Positions 30,656 to 39,299 are shown, counted from the first letter of the stretch. The stretch: 64,000 nt of DNA from Pseudomonas sp. 5P_3.1_Bac2 (GCF_025465995.1 NZ_JANLNY010000006.1:186001-250000), one strand, 5' to 3'. A program made the numbers and translations. Notes: a model not told the origin generated them from the sequence alone.

Positions 30656-31711
30656 TCACTCGGTGGAGGGCAACTGACGGCTCAGGCGGTGTTGCAACCA
30701 GCGCTGGAGGCCATGTATTAGCAGGGCCACGGCAAGGGCCACCGCCACCCCGGTGAGGCTGTTGAGCAGGCGCACTTCCGGTACGTGCCAATCCAAGGCC
30801 AGGCATTCGGCGAGGAGCACTGAGCAGAGAATGCTTTGCAGCATAAACAAGCCGTAGTGATTGGCCTGCCAGGCGCGGCTGAGAATAATCAGCGGCAACA
30901 GGAGGCTGACCATCAGTGTCGGGCTTTGCAGGCTGTGCCCGAGCAAGATCAGCAACACCGCCACACTGAGGCTGCCGAGAATGGCCAGCAGCGCACGTTG
31001 CAGGCTGCTGTAGAAGCCGACCTGGAGGGTCGCCAAGACGGTCAGGGTCAGCCAGTAACCACGGTCGACGTTGGTCAAATTGACCACCAGAGCACACAAC
31101 CCCAAAGCCAAGGTGCAGGACAGCGCATGCAAGCGCCACTGGGTTTGCGGCAGGCTTTGGCTATGGCGCATCAGTACCTTGATGATGCTGATAAAGCGCG
31201 GCATATACGGCCACATACGCAGCCCGTGCAGCCCTCGCAAACCAAAAGCCAGGAGCATCACCCAGAGACCGCCGAGGATAAATAACACGGCCACGGCATT
31301 GGGATTATGCAGCGAGCTGAGGCCCAATTGGCTTTGCCCCAGGCTCAAGCAGATCACCAGGCTGACGGCGAACTTGCCGGTTTCTTTGCCGAAGCGTTGC
31401 AGCCAAGCCAATAACAAACCAAAGGCGGCGAACAGGATAAAACTGCTTTGGTAGTGCTCGCCGGCCCAGAACCCCAAGCCCGTGCTGCACGCGCCTAAGA
31501 TGCACAGCATGAGCATGCGCAACATGCCTAGGCGGTGCATGGGATTAGCCTGCGCGGCATGGAAAGCGCCTAAGGAGGCCCAGAAAAAGCCCGGGTGGCC
31601 GCTAAATAAACCCAACAACAGGGGCAGGGCGCAGCCGAAACCTGCGATCAGCGCCGAGCCCCAAGCAGCTGGGCCCGCATGCCAAATAAAGGAGGGTGAG
31701 GGCTTCTTCAT
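30656..31711 (-). CDS. FUSC family inner-membrane protein
   Basis: A 351-residue protein with two blocks of hydrophobic helices (about 16-160 and 190-335) joined by a short cytoplasmic stretch, the layout of FUSC/YccS-type proteins, which include putative aromatic-acid efflux components. The motif VNLTNVDRGYWLTLTVLATLQ in the second block is the FUSC signature. It lacks the large soluble domain of AaeB. Substrate is unknown. The gene starts three bases before the end of dgt and so likely shares its transcript. Confidence 0.85.
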   Translation of the reverse strand: MKKPSPSFIWHAGPAAWGSALIAGFGCALPLLLGLFSGHPGFFWASLGAFHAAQANPMHRLGMLRMLMLCILGACSTGLGFWAGEHYQSSFILFAAFGLLLAWLQRFGKETGKFAVSLVICLSLGQSQLGLSSLHNPNAVAVLFILGGLWVMLLAFGLRGLHGLRMWPYMPRFISIIKVLMRHSQSLPQTQWRLHALSCTLALGLCALVVNLTNVDRGYWLTLTVLATLQVGFYSSLQRALLAILGSLSVAVLLILLGHSLQSPTLMVSLLLPLIILSRAWQANHYGLFMLQSILCSVLLAECLALDWHVPEVRLLNSLTGVAVALAVALLIHGLQRWLQHRLSRQLPSTE

Positions 31712-31715
31712 GAAC

Positions 31716-33047
31716 TTATACCGGGCTGGAGCGCCCCGTCATTTCGCGGGCCATCTCTGTAGCGTAGCTGTCGGTCATGCCGGCGATAAAATCGATCATG
31801 CGTAAAAACGCCGGGTATAACTCGGTGCCGGGACGCGGTGCATTATTGCCCAGCAGATCGAGAATGCGCCGGTTTTTAAACGACAACGGGCCGCCTTCAA
31901 ACTGCTCCAGAGCGGCTCCGCAAAAGGCGTTAAGGAGGATTTCCAAGGTGGTGTAAGCACCAATTTCATGCAGGGTTTTGCGTTTGTCCTGAAAGATTTT
32001 CTGCCGTGCCATGTCCTTGGCGCCGAGCACGCAGCGCTTGGCGGTGGCGTGCATGTGTTCGACCAGATCGCCCTGTAATTGGCCGGCCAGCAAGGTGTCA
32101 TGCTGCTCAACGAAGGCTTGTGCGGCCGCATTGGTCAGGTGCTCGATGGCTTTGCCGCGCAGAATTGCCAGCTTGCGCCGCTTGGAGTCGCTGGCGCCGA
32201 GCTGGCGGTAGGTTTCCGGCAGATCATCGCCAACCAGATCAAGCAGCAGCGCTTCCACTTCGCTGTATTCCAGCAGCTCCATTTCCAAGCCATCTTCCAG
32301 ATCGATCAGGCCGTAACAAATATCGTCGGCCGCCTCCATCAGATACACCAAGGGATGTCGTGCCCAGCGCTGCTCATCGAGCTGCGGCAAACCGAGCTTA
32401 TTGGCGATTTGCTCAAGCAACGGCAGCTCGCTCTGATAGCAGCCGAACTTGTGCTTTTTGTAGCCCAGGGCTTCGGCATGGCGTGCCGTCCAGGGGTATT
32501 TCAGGTAGCTGCCGAGGGTGGCATAGGTGAGGCGGGTGCCGCCATCGAACTGGTGGTATTCCAGTTGAGTCAGCACGCGAAAGCCTTGGGCGTTGCCCTC
32601 AAAACTTAAGAAGTCGCCCCGTTGTGCCGGGCTCATGGCGTCCAGCCAACCGCGTCCAGCGGCCTGCTGAAACCAATGGCGGATGGCGTCTTCACCGCTA
32701 TGGCCAAAGGGTGGGTTGCCGATGTCGTGGGCCAGGCAGGCGGATTGCACGAGCACGCCGAGATCGCTCGGTGCGCACCAATCCGGCAGGCGTTCACGGA
32801 TCATTTCACCGACGCGCATGCCCAGCGAGCGGCCGACACAGCCGACCTCCAACGAGTGAGTCAGACGGGTATGGATATGGTCGTTGCTGGAAACCGGATG
32901 CACCTGGGTCTTGCGTCCGAGGCGGCGAAAGGCGCCGGAGAAGATGATGCGATCATGGTCTTTATGGAAGGGGGTACGCCCGAGTTCGGTAGCGCTGTGG
33001 GTAGGTTTTCCAAGACGTTCACGGTTAAGCAGGCTGTGCCAATCCAA
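31716..33047 (-). CDS. dgt: Deoxyguanosinetriphosphate triphosphohydrolase-like protein
   Basis: A 443-residue HD-superfamily dNTPase that splits dNTP into nucleoside and triphosphate. The metal site is built by [18 protein letters not shown] and [19 protein letters not shown] (HD pair), and the conserved [13 protein letters not shown] follows. The N-terminus [14 protein letters not shown] is typical of Pseudomonas Dgt; it requires a TTG start, which is supported by GAGGA seven bases upstream. FUSC follows with only four bases between the reading frames. Confidence 0.93.
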   Translation of the reverse strand: MDWHSLLNRERLGKPTHSATELGRTPFHKDHDRIIFSGAFRRLGRKTQVHPVSSNDHIHTRLTHSLEVGCVGRSLGMRVGEMIRERLPDWCAPSDLGVLVQSACLAHDIGNPPFGHSGEDAIRHWFQQAAGRGWLDAMSPAQRGDFLSFEGNAQGFRVLTQLEYHQFDGGTRLTYATLGSYLKYPWTARHAEALGYKKHKFGCYQSELPLLEQIANKLGLPQLDEQRWARHPLVYLMEAADDICYGLIDLEDGLEMELLEYSEVEALLLDLVGDDLPETYRQLGASDSKRRKLAILRGKAIEHLTNAAAQAFVEQHDTLLAGQLQGDLVEHMHATAKRCVLGAKDMARQKIFQDKRKTLHEIGAYTTLEILLNAFCGAALEQFEGGPLSFKNRRILDLLGNNAPRPGTELYPAFLRMIDFIAGMTDSYATEMAREMTGRSSPV

Positions 33048-33133
33048 AGCAGGTCCTCGCCGATAGGGCAGATGGACCTTAGCTTCGGTGTTATGGGCGG
33101 CGGTTGCAAGTCTATAGGTCGGCTGCCGCCTGC

Positions 33134-34297
33134 TCAGAACGCCGCGGCGTCGATGTCGATCAACAGCAGGCGATTGCCGTTATCGATAAATTGCCCGGCG
33201 GTTAAGCAGTACTGGTTAGTGGTGGCATCGCGGTAGGTGCTGGACAGAACCAGACCGTGGGCATCCCAACCTTCGGCCAGCACTTGATAAAAGTACGGGC
33301 GCCATGACCAGTTGTGGCCGATATAGCGGTTATCGCTGTGCCAGCTCTGCTCGCGCCACTCTAAGTTGGCGCTGACTTGCGTGCCGTGGCGATCACATTG
33401 GAACAGCCGCAGCAGCCAAGGGTAGGCATGGGGGGGGGGCAACTGGTCGGTATGACTGCCGCTGGTGAGCCAGTGTTTGAAGCTGTTCATCAGCTCATGC
33501 AATTGCTGGCGCAAACTCAGCAGGCGGGCCCGTTCGCTGAGTTTGCGCCGCACGTAGCGATCGCGCAGCTGGGCGAAGTGCTCGACGAAGGTGTCGCTGG
33601 GCAAGAACTCAGCTTGGCCCTGGCCGAAAATATAGCCTTGGATATAGCGCGCGCCACATTCTAGGGCAAAGTCCAACTGTGCCTCGGTTTCTACGCCCTC
33701 GGCGATGATCCAGCAGCCGGTGCGCTCGGCCATCAAGGCCAGGGCTTTGACCACCTCGCCGCTGTGGCCACCGCGCGCCGCCTGCTGAAACAGACGCATG
33801 TCCAGTTTGAGGATATCCGGTTGCAAGCTCAGCACCCGATCCAGCTGCGAACTGCCTGCGCCGAAGTCATCAATGGCTACCCGCACCCCGGCCTCTCGGT
33901 AGCGGTTTACCACCCCGGGCAGGCGATTTTTAGCACCGTTTTGCTCGGTGATTTCAAACACGATGCGCTGTGCGGCAATACCGCTGCCGGCGAGTAACTT
34001 GAGGCTCGGCAAAGTTTGCTTTGGCTTGAGCAGGCTGATCCAGCGCGGCGAGATATTGAGGCTGAGGAACCAGTCTGCTGGTGCCTCGGCAAAGCGTGCC
34101 AGTGCTTGCCGGCGGATCTCCCGGTCGAAGGCGCGCAGCTGCGCATTGGCAATGTGCGGGTCGCTAAACAACGGGCCGGCTGAACGCAGTTGACCAGCGC
34201 TGTTACGCAGCCTGGCTAATGCCTCGACCCCGGCGATGCGGCCGGTGGCCGTGTCGATAAAGGGCTGGAACACAACCACCGGTTCACCGTTGAACAC
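33134..34297 (-). CDS. EAL-domain c-di-GMP phosphodiesterase with C-terminal PDC/Cache-like domain
   Basis: A 387-residue soluble protein. The EAL domain (1-250) has all catalytic positions: EAL in GVEALARL, N in LNISPRW, E in FEITEQ, DD in [11 protein letters not shown] in KLDM, E in AEGVETEAQ and Q in IQGYIFG. Residues 270-387 resemble a PDC/Cache sensor fold ([34 protein letters not shown]), without a membrane helix. Activity as a phosphodiesterase is predicted. Codons 287-290 form a run of ten C on the coding strand, a slippage-prone site that would cut off the C-terminal domain. The GTG start is backed by AAGGAA. The gene lies 86 bases upstream of dgt. Confidence 0.9.
   Translation of the reverse strand: MFNGEPVVVFQPFIDTATGRIAGVEALARLRNSAGQLRSAGPLFSDPHIANAQLRAFDREIRRQALARFAEAPADWFLSLNISPRWISLLKPKQTLPSLKLLAGSGIAAQRIVFEITEQNGAKNRLPGVVNRYREAGVRVAIDDFGAGSSQLDRVLSLQPDILKLDMRLFQQAARGGHSGEVVKALALMAERTGCWIIAEGVETEAQLDFALECGARYIQGYIFGQGQAEFLPSDTFVEHFAQLRDRYVRRKLSERARLLSLRQQLHELMNSFKHWLTSGSHTDQLPPPHAYPWLLRLFQCDRHGTQVSANLEWREQSWHSDNRYIGHNWSWRPYFYQVLAEGWDAHGLVLSSTYRDATTNQYCLTAGQFIDNGNRLLLIDIDAAAF
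33430..33439 (-). repeat. Ten-base homopolymer (G10 on plus, C10 on coding strand) in EAL gene
   Basis: Ten consecutive G on the plus strand, read as CCC CCC CCC C(AT), Pro287-Pro289 then His290. Tracts of this length are typical of slipped-strand variable genes; an assembly error is the alternative, although the frame is open at length ten. Confidence 0.9.
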
Positions 34298-34403
34298 AGT
34301 TTAATTCCTTAGCCAGCAAGAGCTTGGCGCAAATAATCGGCAAGCTAAAGCAAGAACATGGCCACAATCGATGCTGTGACCTGGCTCAGGAAAAAAGTAC
34401 TGC

Positions 34404-34706
34404 TTAGTCTTTGCGCCGCAGGATGGGCAGCGCAACCATGGCTAGGCGCAGCCACTTACGCAGATTGCTGGAGCGCACGCCAAGGGTGGTCAGCAGCATC
34501 GCGCCACCGGCCAGCCACAGTGATCTTTTGTGTTTACCCAGCTCGCTGCGCCAGTTGTGGCGCAGGTCATTCATTTGCTTGAGCGGTTGCAGCATGACCT
34601 GGGCCTCGTGGCGCAGCTCCTGACGATGCAGCTCTAAGCGCATACGCAGGATGTTCTTGCGCAGTTGGCGGCGCGACAGGTTATCTGGCAGGTCTGGCAG
34701 GCTCAT
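34404..34706 (-). CDS. Small membrane-associated protein, third gene of the yqjD-like trio
   Basis: A 100-residue basic protein starting MSLPDLPDNLSRRQLRKNILRMRLELHRQELRHEA, with an amphipathic charged N-terminal half and one hydrophobic helix (about 62-80, SLWLAGGAMLLTTLGV). It follows the YqjE-like and YqjD-like genes on the same strand with 13 bases to the former, in the position of E. coli yqjK, which is also small and charged. Direct family membership is not certain. It may anchor to the inner membrane; no function can be given. Confidence 0.72.
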   Translation of the reverse strand: MSLPDLPDNLSRRQLRKNILRMRLELHRQELRHEAQVMLQPLKQMNDLRHNWRSELGKHKRSLWLAGGAMLLTTLGVRSSNLRKWLRLAMVALPILRRKD

Positions 34707-34719
34707 AGGGACAGGCGCC

Positions 34720-35106
34720 TCAAGGCAGCAGTTGTTCGCGGTCGCGGGCCAGTTCTTCAAGGCTGGCGCTAAACGGGGTAGGGGCTTGGCGGATGCGTTG
34801 AAGCAAACTCAACACGCAGGTCAGCAGGCCCAAGGTATAGAACAGGCACAGGCCCACGATCACCAGCAGGCGATGGGTATCCCAGAAGGCGATCAGCACA
34901 GCGGTGGATAAGCCAAACAGCAGCATCAAGGCAAACAGCAAGCTCAATCCGGTCAGCAGCAATAAGGTGACGGTGCGCCCCTGCTGCTCCTTGAGTTCCT
35001 CAACGAATAGTTCGATATGGCCTTGCAAGAGCCCGAGAAGGGCACTGGCAAAACGTCGCGGCGAGTTGCCGCGACTGGCGGATGATTTCGACTCAGTCGC
35101 ATCCAT
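34720..35106 (-). CDS. YqjE-like phage-holin-family membrane protein
   Basis: A 128-residue protein with a short charged N-terminus, an amphipathic helix (FASALLGLLQGHIELFVEELKEQQGR) and two strong transmembrane helices (about 44-68 and 74-97), the layout of the YqjE/holin-like family. It is located between the YqjD-like gene (nine bases away) and a third small gene on the same strand. The role of YqjE is unknown; neighbours suggest an inner-membrane stress or ribosome-anchoring unit. Confidence 0.82.
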   Translation of the reverse strand: MDATESKSSASRGNSPRRFASALLGLLQGHIELFVEELKEQQGRTVTLLLLTGLSLLFALMLLFGLSTAVLIAFWDTHRLLVIVGLCLFYTLGLLTCVLSLLQRIRQAPTPFSASLEELARDREQLLP

Positions 35107-35115
35107 AAATGAGCT

Positions 35116-35433
35116 CTAGCGCCGGGAAATCAGCAAGCCTAACAGCAAACCAATGGCGGCGGAAAAGCCGATGGTTTGCCATGGGTGGGATTGCACATAA
35201 CCTTCAGTGGCGTCCAAAGCCGCCTTGCCGCGTTGGGTCAGGGCTTGCTCGGCGTTGTTCAGCGTGTCGCGGGCGCGACCAATGCTTTCACGCAATTTAT
35301 CGCGCAGCTCATCGCCTTGCTCACCGACCACACTGGCCGATTGCTGAAGCAGCTTCTCGGTTTCACCAACGAGGGTTTGGAACTCTTCAAGCAGTTTGTC
35401 TTGCGGTTCACTTGCAGCAGCTTTACGAGCCAT
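35116..35433 (-). CDS. YqjD/ElaB family protein (DUF883), ribosome-associated membrane protein
   Basis: A 105-residue protein with a long amphipathic helix (EEFQTLVGETEKLLQQSASVVG and onward), the DUF883 hallmark YVQSHPWQTIGFSAAIGLLLGLLISRR at the C-terminus, and a single tail-anchor helix. E. coli YqjD binds stationary-phase ribosomes to the inner membrane. GGGAGA precedes the ATG. It heads a three-gene unit with yqjE-like and yqjK-like genes. Confidence 0.92.
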   Translation of the reverse strand: MARKAAASEPQDKLLEEFQTLVGETEKLLQQSASVVGEQGDELRDKLRESIGRARDTLNNAEQALTQRGKAALDATEGYVQSHPWQTIGFSAAIGLLLGLLISRR

Positions 35434-35898
35434 AGGGTTCTCCCACTGGGTTTATTGGTCTTGGCTTTTGAGTTCGGTGACTGGCCAATGTTCACTAGGG
35501 TTTAGCTCGCTGACCGGGTTTTGCACGAACTTACCCCATATTTTGCTGAGCGATTGCCACCGTTTGAGCCATTGTGGGACAGGTTCAATGTGCGCTTACT
35601 GTGCCTGAGTAATGATTTAAGTTACTAAAAAATATCGATTATTTATTTTTGCTTAGGCTGGGGCTGAGCGCTGGCATGGCTCATTATCTGAACGGCTTTG
35701 GAAAATTGTCCGTTTGTCGAATCAGGTTATCTTATTCCTAAACCGAGTTCGGCCGCTGTGATGATCTGCTGGCTTTACTTCACCTGCCAGCCAAGTTGCT
35801 GCTGTAGGCACGCCTTTGGTCGCTCAAGTGCTATGTGGACTAAAGTTTCACTGCGCCGCGCCGCCAACTTGTCAGTCACTCAACTTAGGAATCTGGCC
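35434..35898. other. 465-base divergent intergenic region (yqjD-like / DUF5610-type)
   Basis: No gene is apparent. It holds the promoter side of the yqjD-like unit and, near its right end, a FliA-like promoter for the next gene. The middle (35605-35660) is strongly A/T-rich. An open frame extends upstream of the chosen ATG at 35899 but has no conserved look. Confidence 0.6.
35841..35867 (+). promoter_or_regulatory. Candidate FliA (sigma-28) promoter
   Basis: TAAAGTTT at 35841-35848, eleven bases, then GCCGCCAA at 35860-35867. The -35 box is a perfect match to TAAAGTTT and the -10 box differs from GCCGATAA at two positions, with the standard spacing. The ATG lies 32 bases downstream. Confidence 0.45.
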
Positions 35899-37053
35899 AT
35901 GAATCCGCTCAACTCTGCGTCCTGGGCTACGTCCCGTGCCACTAATGGGAGTATCACCAGCCCCGCGCGCAATCAGGCCGATGGCCAGACAACTTTGGCC
36001 AATCGCCTGACTGAGCGCTTAGGCTTGGTCCCAGGCTCCTTGACCGGCAAAGGCCAAGAAGATTTCAGTCCAGACAAAGTTGCCGAGCGGGTGCTGGGCT
36101 TCGTTGAGCAAGGTTTGCAGTCGGCGCAAGCCTCTGGTGCCGATAGCAGTAAGTTGCAAAGCATTCTGCAGCAAACGCGTAAGGGCGTGGAGCAAGGCTT
36201 CTCCGAGGCACGCAAAATTCTCGACGATATGGGCCTGCTCAACGGTCAGGTGGCCAGCGATATCGATTCGACTTACGAGAAGATCCAAAATGGTTTCAGC
36301 GCCCTCGATCAGCGCTACAACCCCGGCACCAGCAGTGCCGGCAGCATCAGCCTGAGCAGTCAAAGCCAGCGCTTTATTGCCAAGGCAGAAAGTTTTCAGC
36401 TGGAGGTGACCACTCGCGACGGCGACCGCCTGCGTATCGCTATCGCCCAAGCCTCGGCCAGTTGGTCGCAAAGCAAGGTGGCGGCCAGTAGTGATGGCAG
36501 CACGAGCGCGCTGCTCGCCAGCAGTCAAAGTGGCAGCGTGCAGATTGGTGCCTGGCAGGTGGATATCCAGGGGGAACTGGACGACCAAGAACGCGGTGCC
36601 TTAGAGAAGCTGTTCGGTCAGGTACAGGACTTGGCAGACAAATTTTATAGTGGCGACCTTAACGGTGCTTTCGATCGCGCCATGGCCCTGGATTTGGATG
36701 GCGAGCAACTGGCCTCGATGTCCTTAGCGTTAAGTCAGACCACTGTGCGTCAAGCCACTGAGACTTACAGCACGGTGGCGCAGCAGGGCGGTCAAGCGGC
36801 CAGTGCCTTCAATGGTGCTTTGTTCGATTACGCGCAGAGCTTGCTCGACAGCCTGCGTAGCAGTCAGCAAGTGGCGGCACCTGAGGATGCGAAGAGCATG
36901 CTGGAGCAACTGCTCGAAGGCGGCTTCTCCCTCGATGATCGCTTTAGCGACGACAGCCGGGCTCAGGCCGGGAAGCTCAACAGCCGTTTGCTCGATGGCT
37001 GGCAGGCATTGTTGGGCGGCGCACCGGGCAGTAGTGCCCGCCCACTTGCCTAA
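35899..37053 (+). CDS. DUF5610-type conserved Pseudomonas protein
   Basis: A 384-residue soluble protein, Ser/Gln/Ala-rich, with no signal peptide. The N-terminal 60 residues look disordered. A helical section follows (DKVAERVLGFVEQGLQSAQ, GVEQGFSEARKILDDMG), matching the DUF5610 region as I recall it, then a beta-rich section (SFQLEVTTRDGDRLRIAIAQASASW, VQIGAWQVDIQGELDDQERGALEKLF). The latter recalls other Pseudomonas proteins of unknown role. The ATG is preceded by TAGGA. The FliA-like promoter suggests a link to motility, which is inference only. Confidence 0.75.
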   Translation: MNPLNSASWATSRATNGSITSPARNQADGQTTLANRLTERLGLVPGSLTGKGQEDFSPDKVAERVLGFVEQGLQSAQASGADSSKLQSILQQTRKGVEQGFSEARKILDDMGLLNGQVASDIDSTYEKIQNGFSALDQRYNPGTSSAGSISLSSQSQRFIAKAESFQLEVTTRDGDRLRIAIAQASASWSQSKVAASSDGSTSALLASSQSGSVQIGAWQVDIQGELDDQERGALEKLFGQVQDLADKFYSGDLNGAFDRAMALDLDGEQLASMSLALSQTTVRQATETYSTVAQQGGQAASAFNGALFDYAQSLLDSLRSSQQVAAPEDAKSMLEQLLEGGFSLDDRFSDDSRAQAGKLNSRLLDGWQALLGGAPGSSARPLA

Positions 37054-37103
37054 GGTGCGGCAGTGCTAAACTGCGCCATCATTAACCTTGTGGATGTGTG
37101 CAG

Positions 37104-37346
37104 ATGTTCCCGGAGTGTCAGCTGTTCGGTACCCTCGGTTGCCATTTATGTGAGGTGGCTGAGGCTGAGTTAATGCCCCTGGTGGCACAGGGGCTGTCGG
37201 TTGAATTGATCGATATCGCTGAGCGTGAAGAGTGGGTCGCCAGTTATGGCCTACGGATCCCCGTGTTGCGTCGTATCGACAGTGCGGCGGAATTGAACTG
37301 GCCGTTCACTGGCGCGCAAATCCTTGAATTTTTACGCAGCACTTGA
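37104..37346 (+). CDS. Glutaredoxin family protein
   Basis: An 80-residue thioredoxin-fold protein of the short DUF836/glutaredoxin-like group. It has a CxxC motif (GTLGCHLCEVAEAEL) in the N-terminal strand-helix and a cis-proline (RIPVLRR) at the usual distance. It may act in thiol redox or as a minimal glutaredoxin; partner unknown. A GTG two codons upstream is an alternative start. It lies 50 bases downstream of the DUF5610-type gene and 40 bases upstream of cheV on the same strand. Confidence 0.85.
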   Translation: MFPECQLFGTLGCHLCEVAEAELMPLVAQGLSVELIDIAEREEWVASYGLRIPVLRRIDSAAELNWPFTGAQILEFLRST

Positions 37347-37388
37347 TGCCCTCCGTCTGCGGGCCAAGCCTTATAAGGAATGCGATAC

Positions 37389-38270
37389 ATGAGCTCGATA
37401 CATGGTGATGCTTTGTCGTTGCTGTTGTTTCGTTTGCACAGTGGCCGCTTACTGGGGATCAACCTGCTGAAAGTGCAGGAGATCATTCCGTGCCCCGCGT
37501 TGACCAAGCTGCCTAGCCGCCATCCCCATGTGCGCGGCGTGGCCACATTGCGTGGCGCCGCCCTGACGGTGATCGATCTGGCCAAGGCCATTGGTGAGCG
37601 TGGCGTCAGTGCGAGCAACGATGGCTGCCTGATCGTCACCGAGCTCAGTCGCTCGCGTCAGGGCCTGCATGTGCAGCAGGTGGAGCGTATCGTGCAGTGC
37701 TACACCCGCGATGTAAGACCGCCGCCGGCGGGTTCGGGAAACAAGGCGTTTATCACTGGGGTGACGCAGATCGACGGCAAGATTGTGCAGATTCTCGACA
37801 TCGAGAAAGTCCTTCACGAACTGGCTCCGGCGGATTTGGACGAGCAAGAAGAACAGGTGCTCAGTGACAGTCAGTTAGCCTTGCTGAAAGGCCGCCGCGT
37901 ATTGGTGGTGGATGACTCCCATGTCGCCCTGCACCAGAGCATGATCACCCTGCGTAAGCTCGAACTGGATTGCCATATGGTGCGTAGCGCCGCCAGCGCT
38001 CTGGAATTTTTGCAGGCGCAGCATGACGCGGGCCTGCCGATTGAGGTCTTGGTGTCGGATATTGAAATGCCGGAAATGGACGGCTACGACCTCGTTCGCA
38101 CCTTGCGTAAAAAACCGGATATCGGGCAAATCTACGTGCTGCTGCATACCTCGCTGGACAGCACCATGAACACCGAAAAAGCCAATGCGGTGGGCGCTAA
38201 CGATGTGCTGACCAAGTTCTCCACGGTTGATTTGAGTCTCGCCTTGGCTAAGGCTTTTGCCAGCCTCTGA
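37389..38270 (+). CDS. CheV-type chemotaxis coupling protein (CheW-receiver), paralogue 1
   Basis: A 293-residue protein with an N-terminal CheW domain (about 8-150: LFRLHSGRLLGINLLKVQEII, HVRGVATLRGAALTVIDLAKAIG) and a C-terminal receiver (about 170-293: RVLVVDDSHVALHQSM, VSDIEMPEMDGYDL with the phospho-acceptor Asp, LLHTSLDS, LTKFS with the conserved Lys). CheV couples receptors to CheA and is tuned by phosphorylation. No cheA, cheY or receptor genes are adjacent. AAGGAA supports the ATG at 37389 over one at 37380. A terminator follows. Confidence 0.93.
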   Translation: MSSIHGDALSLLLFRLHSGRLLGINLLKVQEIIPCPALTKLPSRHPHVRGVATLRGAALTVIDLAKAIGERGVSASNDGCLIVTELSRSRQGLHVQQVERIVQCYTRDVRPPPAGSGNKAFITGVTQIDGKIVQILDIEKVLHELAPADLDEQEEQVLSDSQLALLKGRRVLVVDDSHVALHQSMITLRKLELDCHMVRSAASALEFLQAQHDAGLPIEVLVSDIEMPEMDGYDLVRTLRKKPDIGQIYVLLHTSLDSTMNTEKANAVGANDVLTKFSTVDLSLALAKAFASL

Positions 38271-38296
38271 TTAGCCCTGTGGATGCCTTTCGAATA

Positions 38297-38318
38297 ACCC
38301 GCTACGGCGGGTTTTTTG
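38297..38318 (+). terminator. Intrinsic terminator of cheV paralogue 1
   Basis: CCCGC at 38298-38302, TACG loop, GCGGG at 38307-38311, then a run of T. Confidence 0.85.
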
Positions 38319-38452
38319 TGCTTTGGAAAATGTCTTCAGCGTGCCGTTTGCGACGCCGATCACTTAATGGGGCAGAAGGTTCTTAAGGCTGAAGGCGTTT
38401 GCCGGGCAATTATTTATGCTGTCGCACTGGAGCAGTTAAGGGCTGTGGAGCG

Positions 38453-38800
38453 ATGGTTAACGTGCAGGTTTCAGGGGTGGTTAAAGGGTTACTGCAAGGT
38501 GGCTTGTTACTGGCCTTATTAAGCGCAGCCACAATCAGTGCTGCGGCTAATCAGCCCTGTTCAGGCAAAAAGGGCGGCGTGGCGCGCTGTGACGGCGAGT
38601 TGTTTGTCTGCAAGGATGGCTCCATCAGTGCTTCAAAGCGTCGCTGCGCGGCAGGGCGTGATGGTTCGAGCGCGGCGCCACTGCGGGTAATTGGCGGCGA
38701 TGGTGCCTGTGCTTGCGGTAGCGGCACTTTGTGTACCGGCCCCAGGGGTGGGCAGTTTTGCATCACCAGCAGCGGCAAGAAGAGTTACAAACGCCAATAA
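38453..38800 (+). CDS. Small secreted cysteine-rich protein
   Basis: A 115-residue protein with a signal peptide (about 1-32, GVVKGLLQGGLLLALLSAATISA) and a mature part of about 83 residues holding eight cysteines (ANQPC, GVARC, FVC, RRC, GACAC, TLC, QFC). Even number and spacing suggest disulfide bonds in the periplasm or outside. Gly, Ser and Lys are frequent. GGAG precedes the ATG. A terminator follows directly. I recognise no characterised family; it appears to be a conserved Pseudomonas-type hypothetical. Confidence 0.75.
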   Translation: MVNVQVSGVVKGLLQGGLLLALLSAATISAAANQPCSGKKGGVARCDGELFVCKDGSISASKRRCAAGRDGSSAAPLRVIGGDGACACGSGTLCTGPRGGQFCITSSGKKSYKRQ

Positions 38801-38801
38801 A

Positions 38802-38828
38802 AAACGGCCACTAGGGCCGGTTTTTTTG
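38802..38828 (+). terminator. Intrinsic terminator after the cysteine-rich protein gene
   Basis: An ACGGCC arm pairs with GGCCGG(T) around ACTAGG-type loop bases and is followed by seven T. Confidence 0.75.
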
Positions 38829-38869
38829 CGGTTTAACTGAGCTTAAAAGCCTGAGTTAAAACCCTAAGA

Positions 38870-38946
38870 TGGTCGGAGAGACAGGATTCGAACCTGCGAC
38901 CTTCTCGTCCCGAACGAGACGCGCTACCAAGCTGCGCTACACTCCG
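38870..38946 (-). tRNA. tRNA-Pro (anticodon CGG)
   Basis: The minus strand reads a 77-base cloverleaf: acceptor CGGAGTG pairing with the 3' part ending CTCCG-A-CCA, D-arm AGCGCAGCTTGGTAGC, anticodon arm TCTCG-TTCGGGA-CGAGA with anticodon CGG, and T-arm CAGGTTCGAATCCTG. The 3' CCA is encoded. It lies between two protein genes; no integrase or attachment repeat is seen next to it. Confidence 0.97.
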
Positions 38947-39077
38947 AATAGTTCGAGATTCTATTTAAAAGCATTTGTCGCACAAGGGCTGGCAGCAATT
39001 TTTGCCTGCGAAGTTAAACCCCAGTTACTGCCTTAGATACCGGGCAATTGGTTGGGCCCGGTATCTAAGCTCAGGGA

Positions 39078-39299
39078 TTACAGCTCTTTAACGGTGCGCA
39101 CTTGGTCCTTGTTGACCTTGGCACGTTTGCCGTCGAGTTGTTCGAATTCGTAGAAGCCCGAATTTTCGTCGTAGTCAGGTGTATCTACAGTTTGGATTTC
39201 ACGACCATCGTTCAGGGTGATGACGGCTGGCGAGGAACAACCGGCCAAGGTAGCCAGGCCAGCAGCGAGCAGCAGAGCAGGAAGAATGCGTTGAGTCAT
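39078..39299 (-). CDS. YgdI/YgdR family lipoprotein (DUF903)
   Basis: A 73-residue lipoprotein with lipobox LATLAGC (Cys21) and a small beta domain (PAVITLNDGREIQTVDTPDYDENSGFYEFEQLDGKRAKVNKDQVRTVKEL) that matches the YgdI/YgdR family: a DGR turn, tyrosine-rich centre, and a lysine-rich end. It should be anchored in the outer membrane. Function unknown. A GGAG site precedes the ATG. Confidence 0.93.
   Translation of the reverse strand: MTQRILPALLLAAGLATLAGCSSPAVITLNDGREIQTVDTPDYDENSGFYEFEQLDGKRAKVNKDQVRTVKEL

Noticed and set aside
38870..38946. tRNA-Pro as an integration site for a mobile element
   Set aside because: No integrase, direct repeat of the tRNA end, or compositional break was seen on either side.
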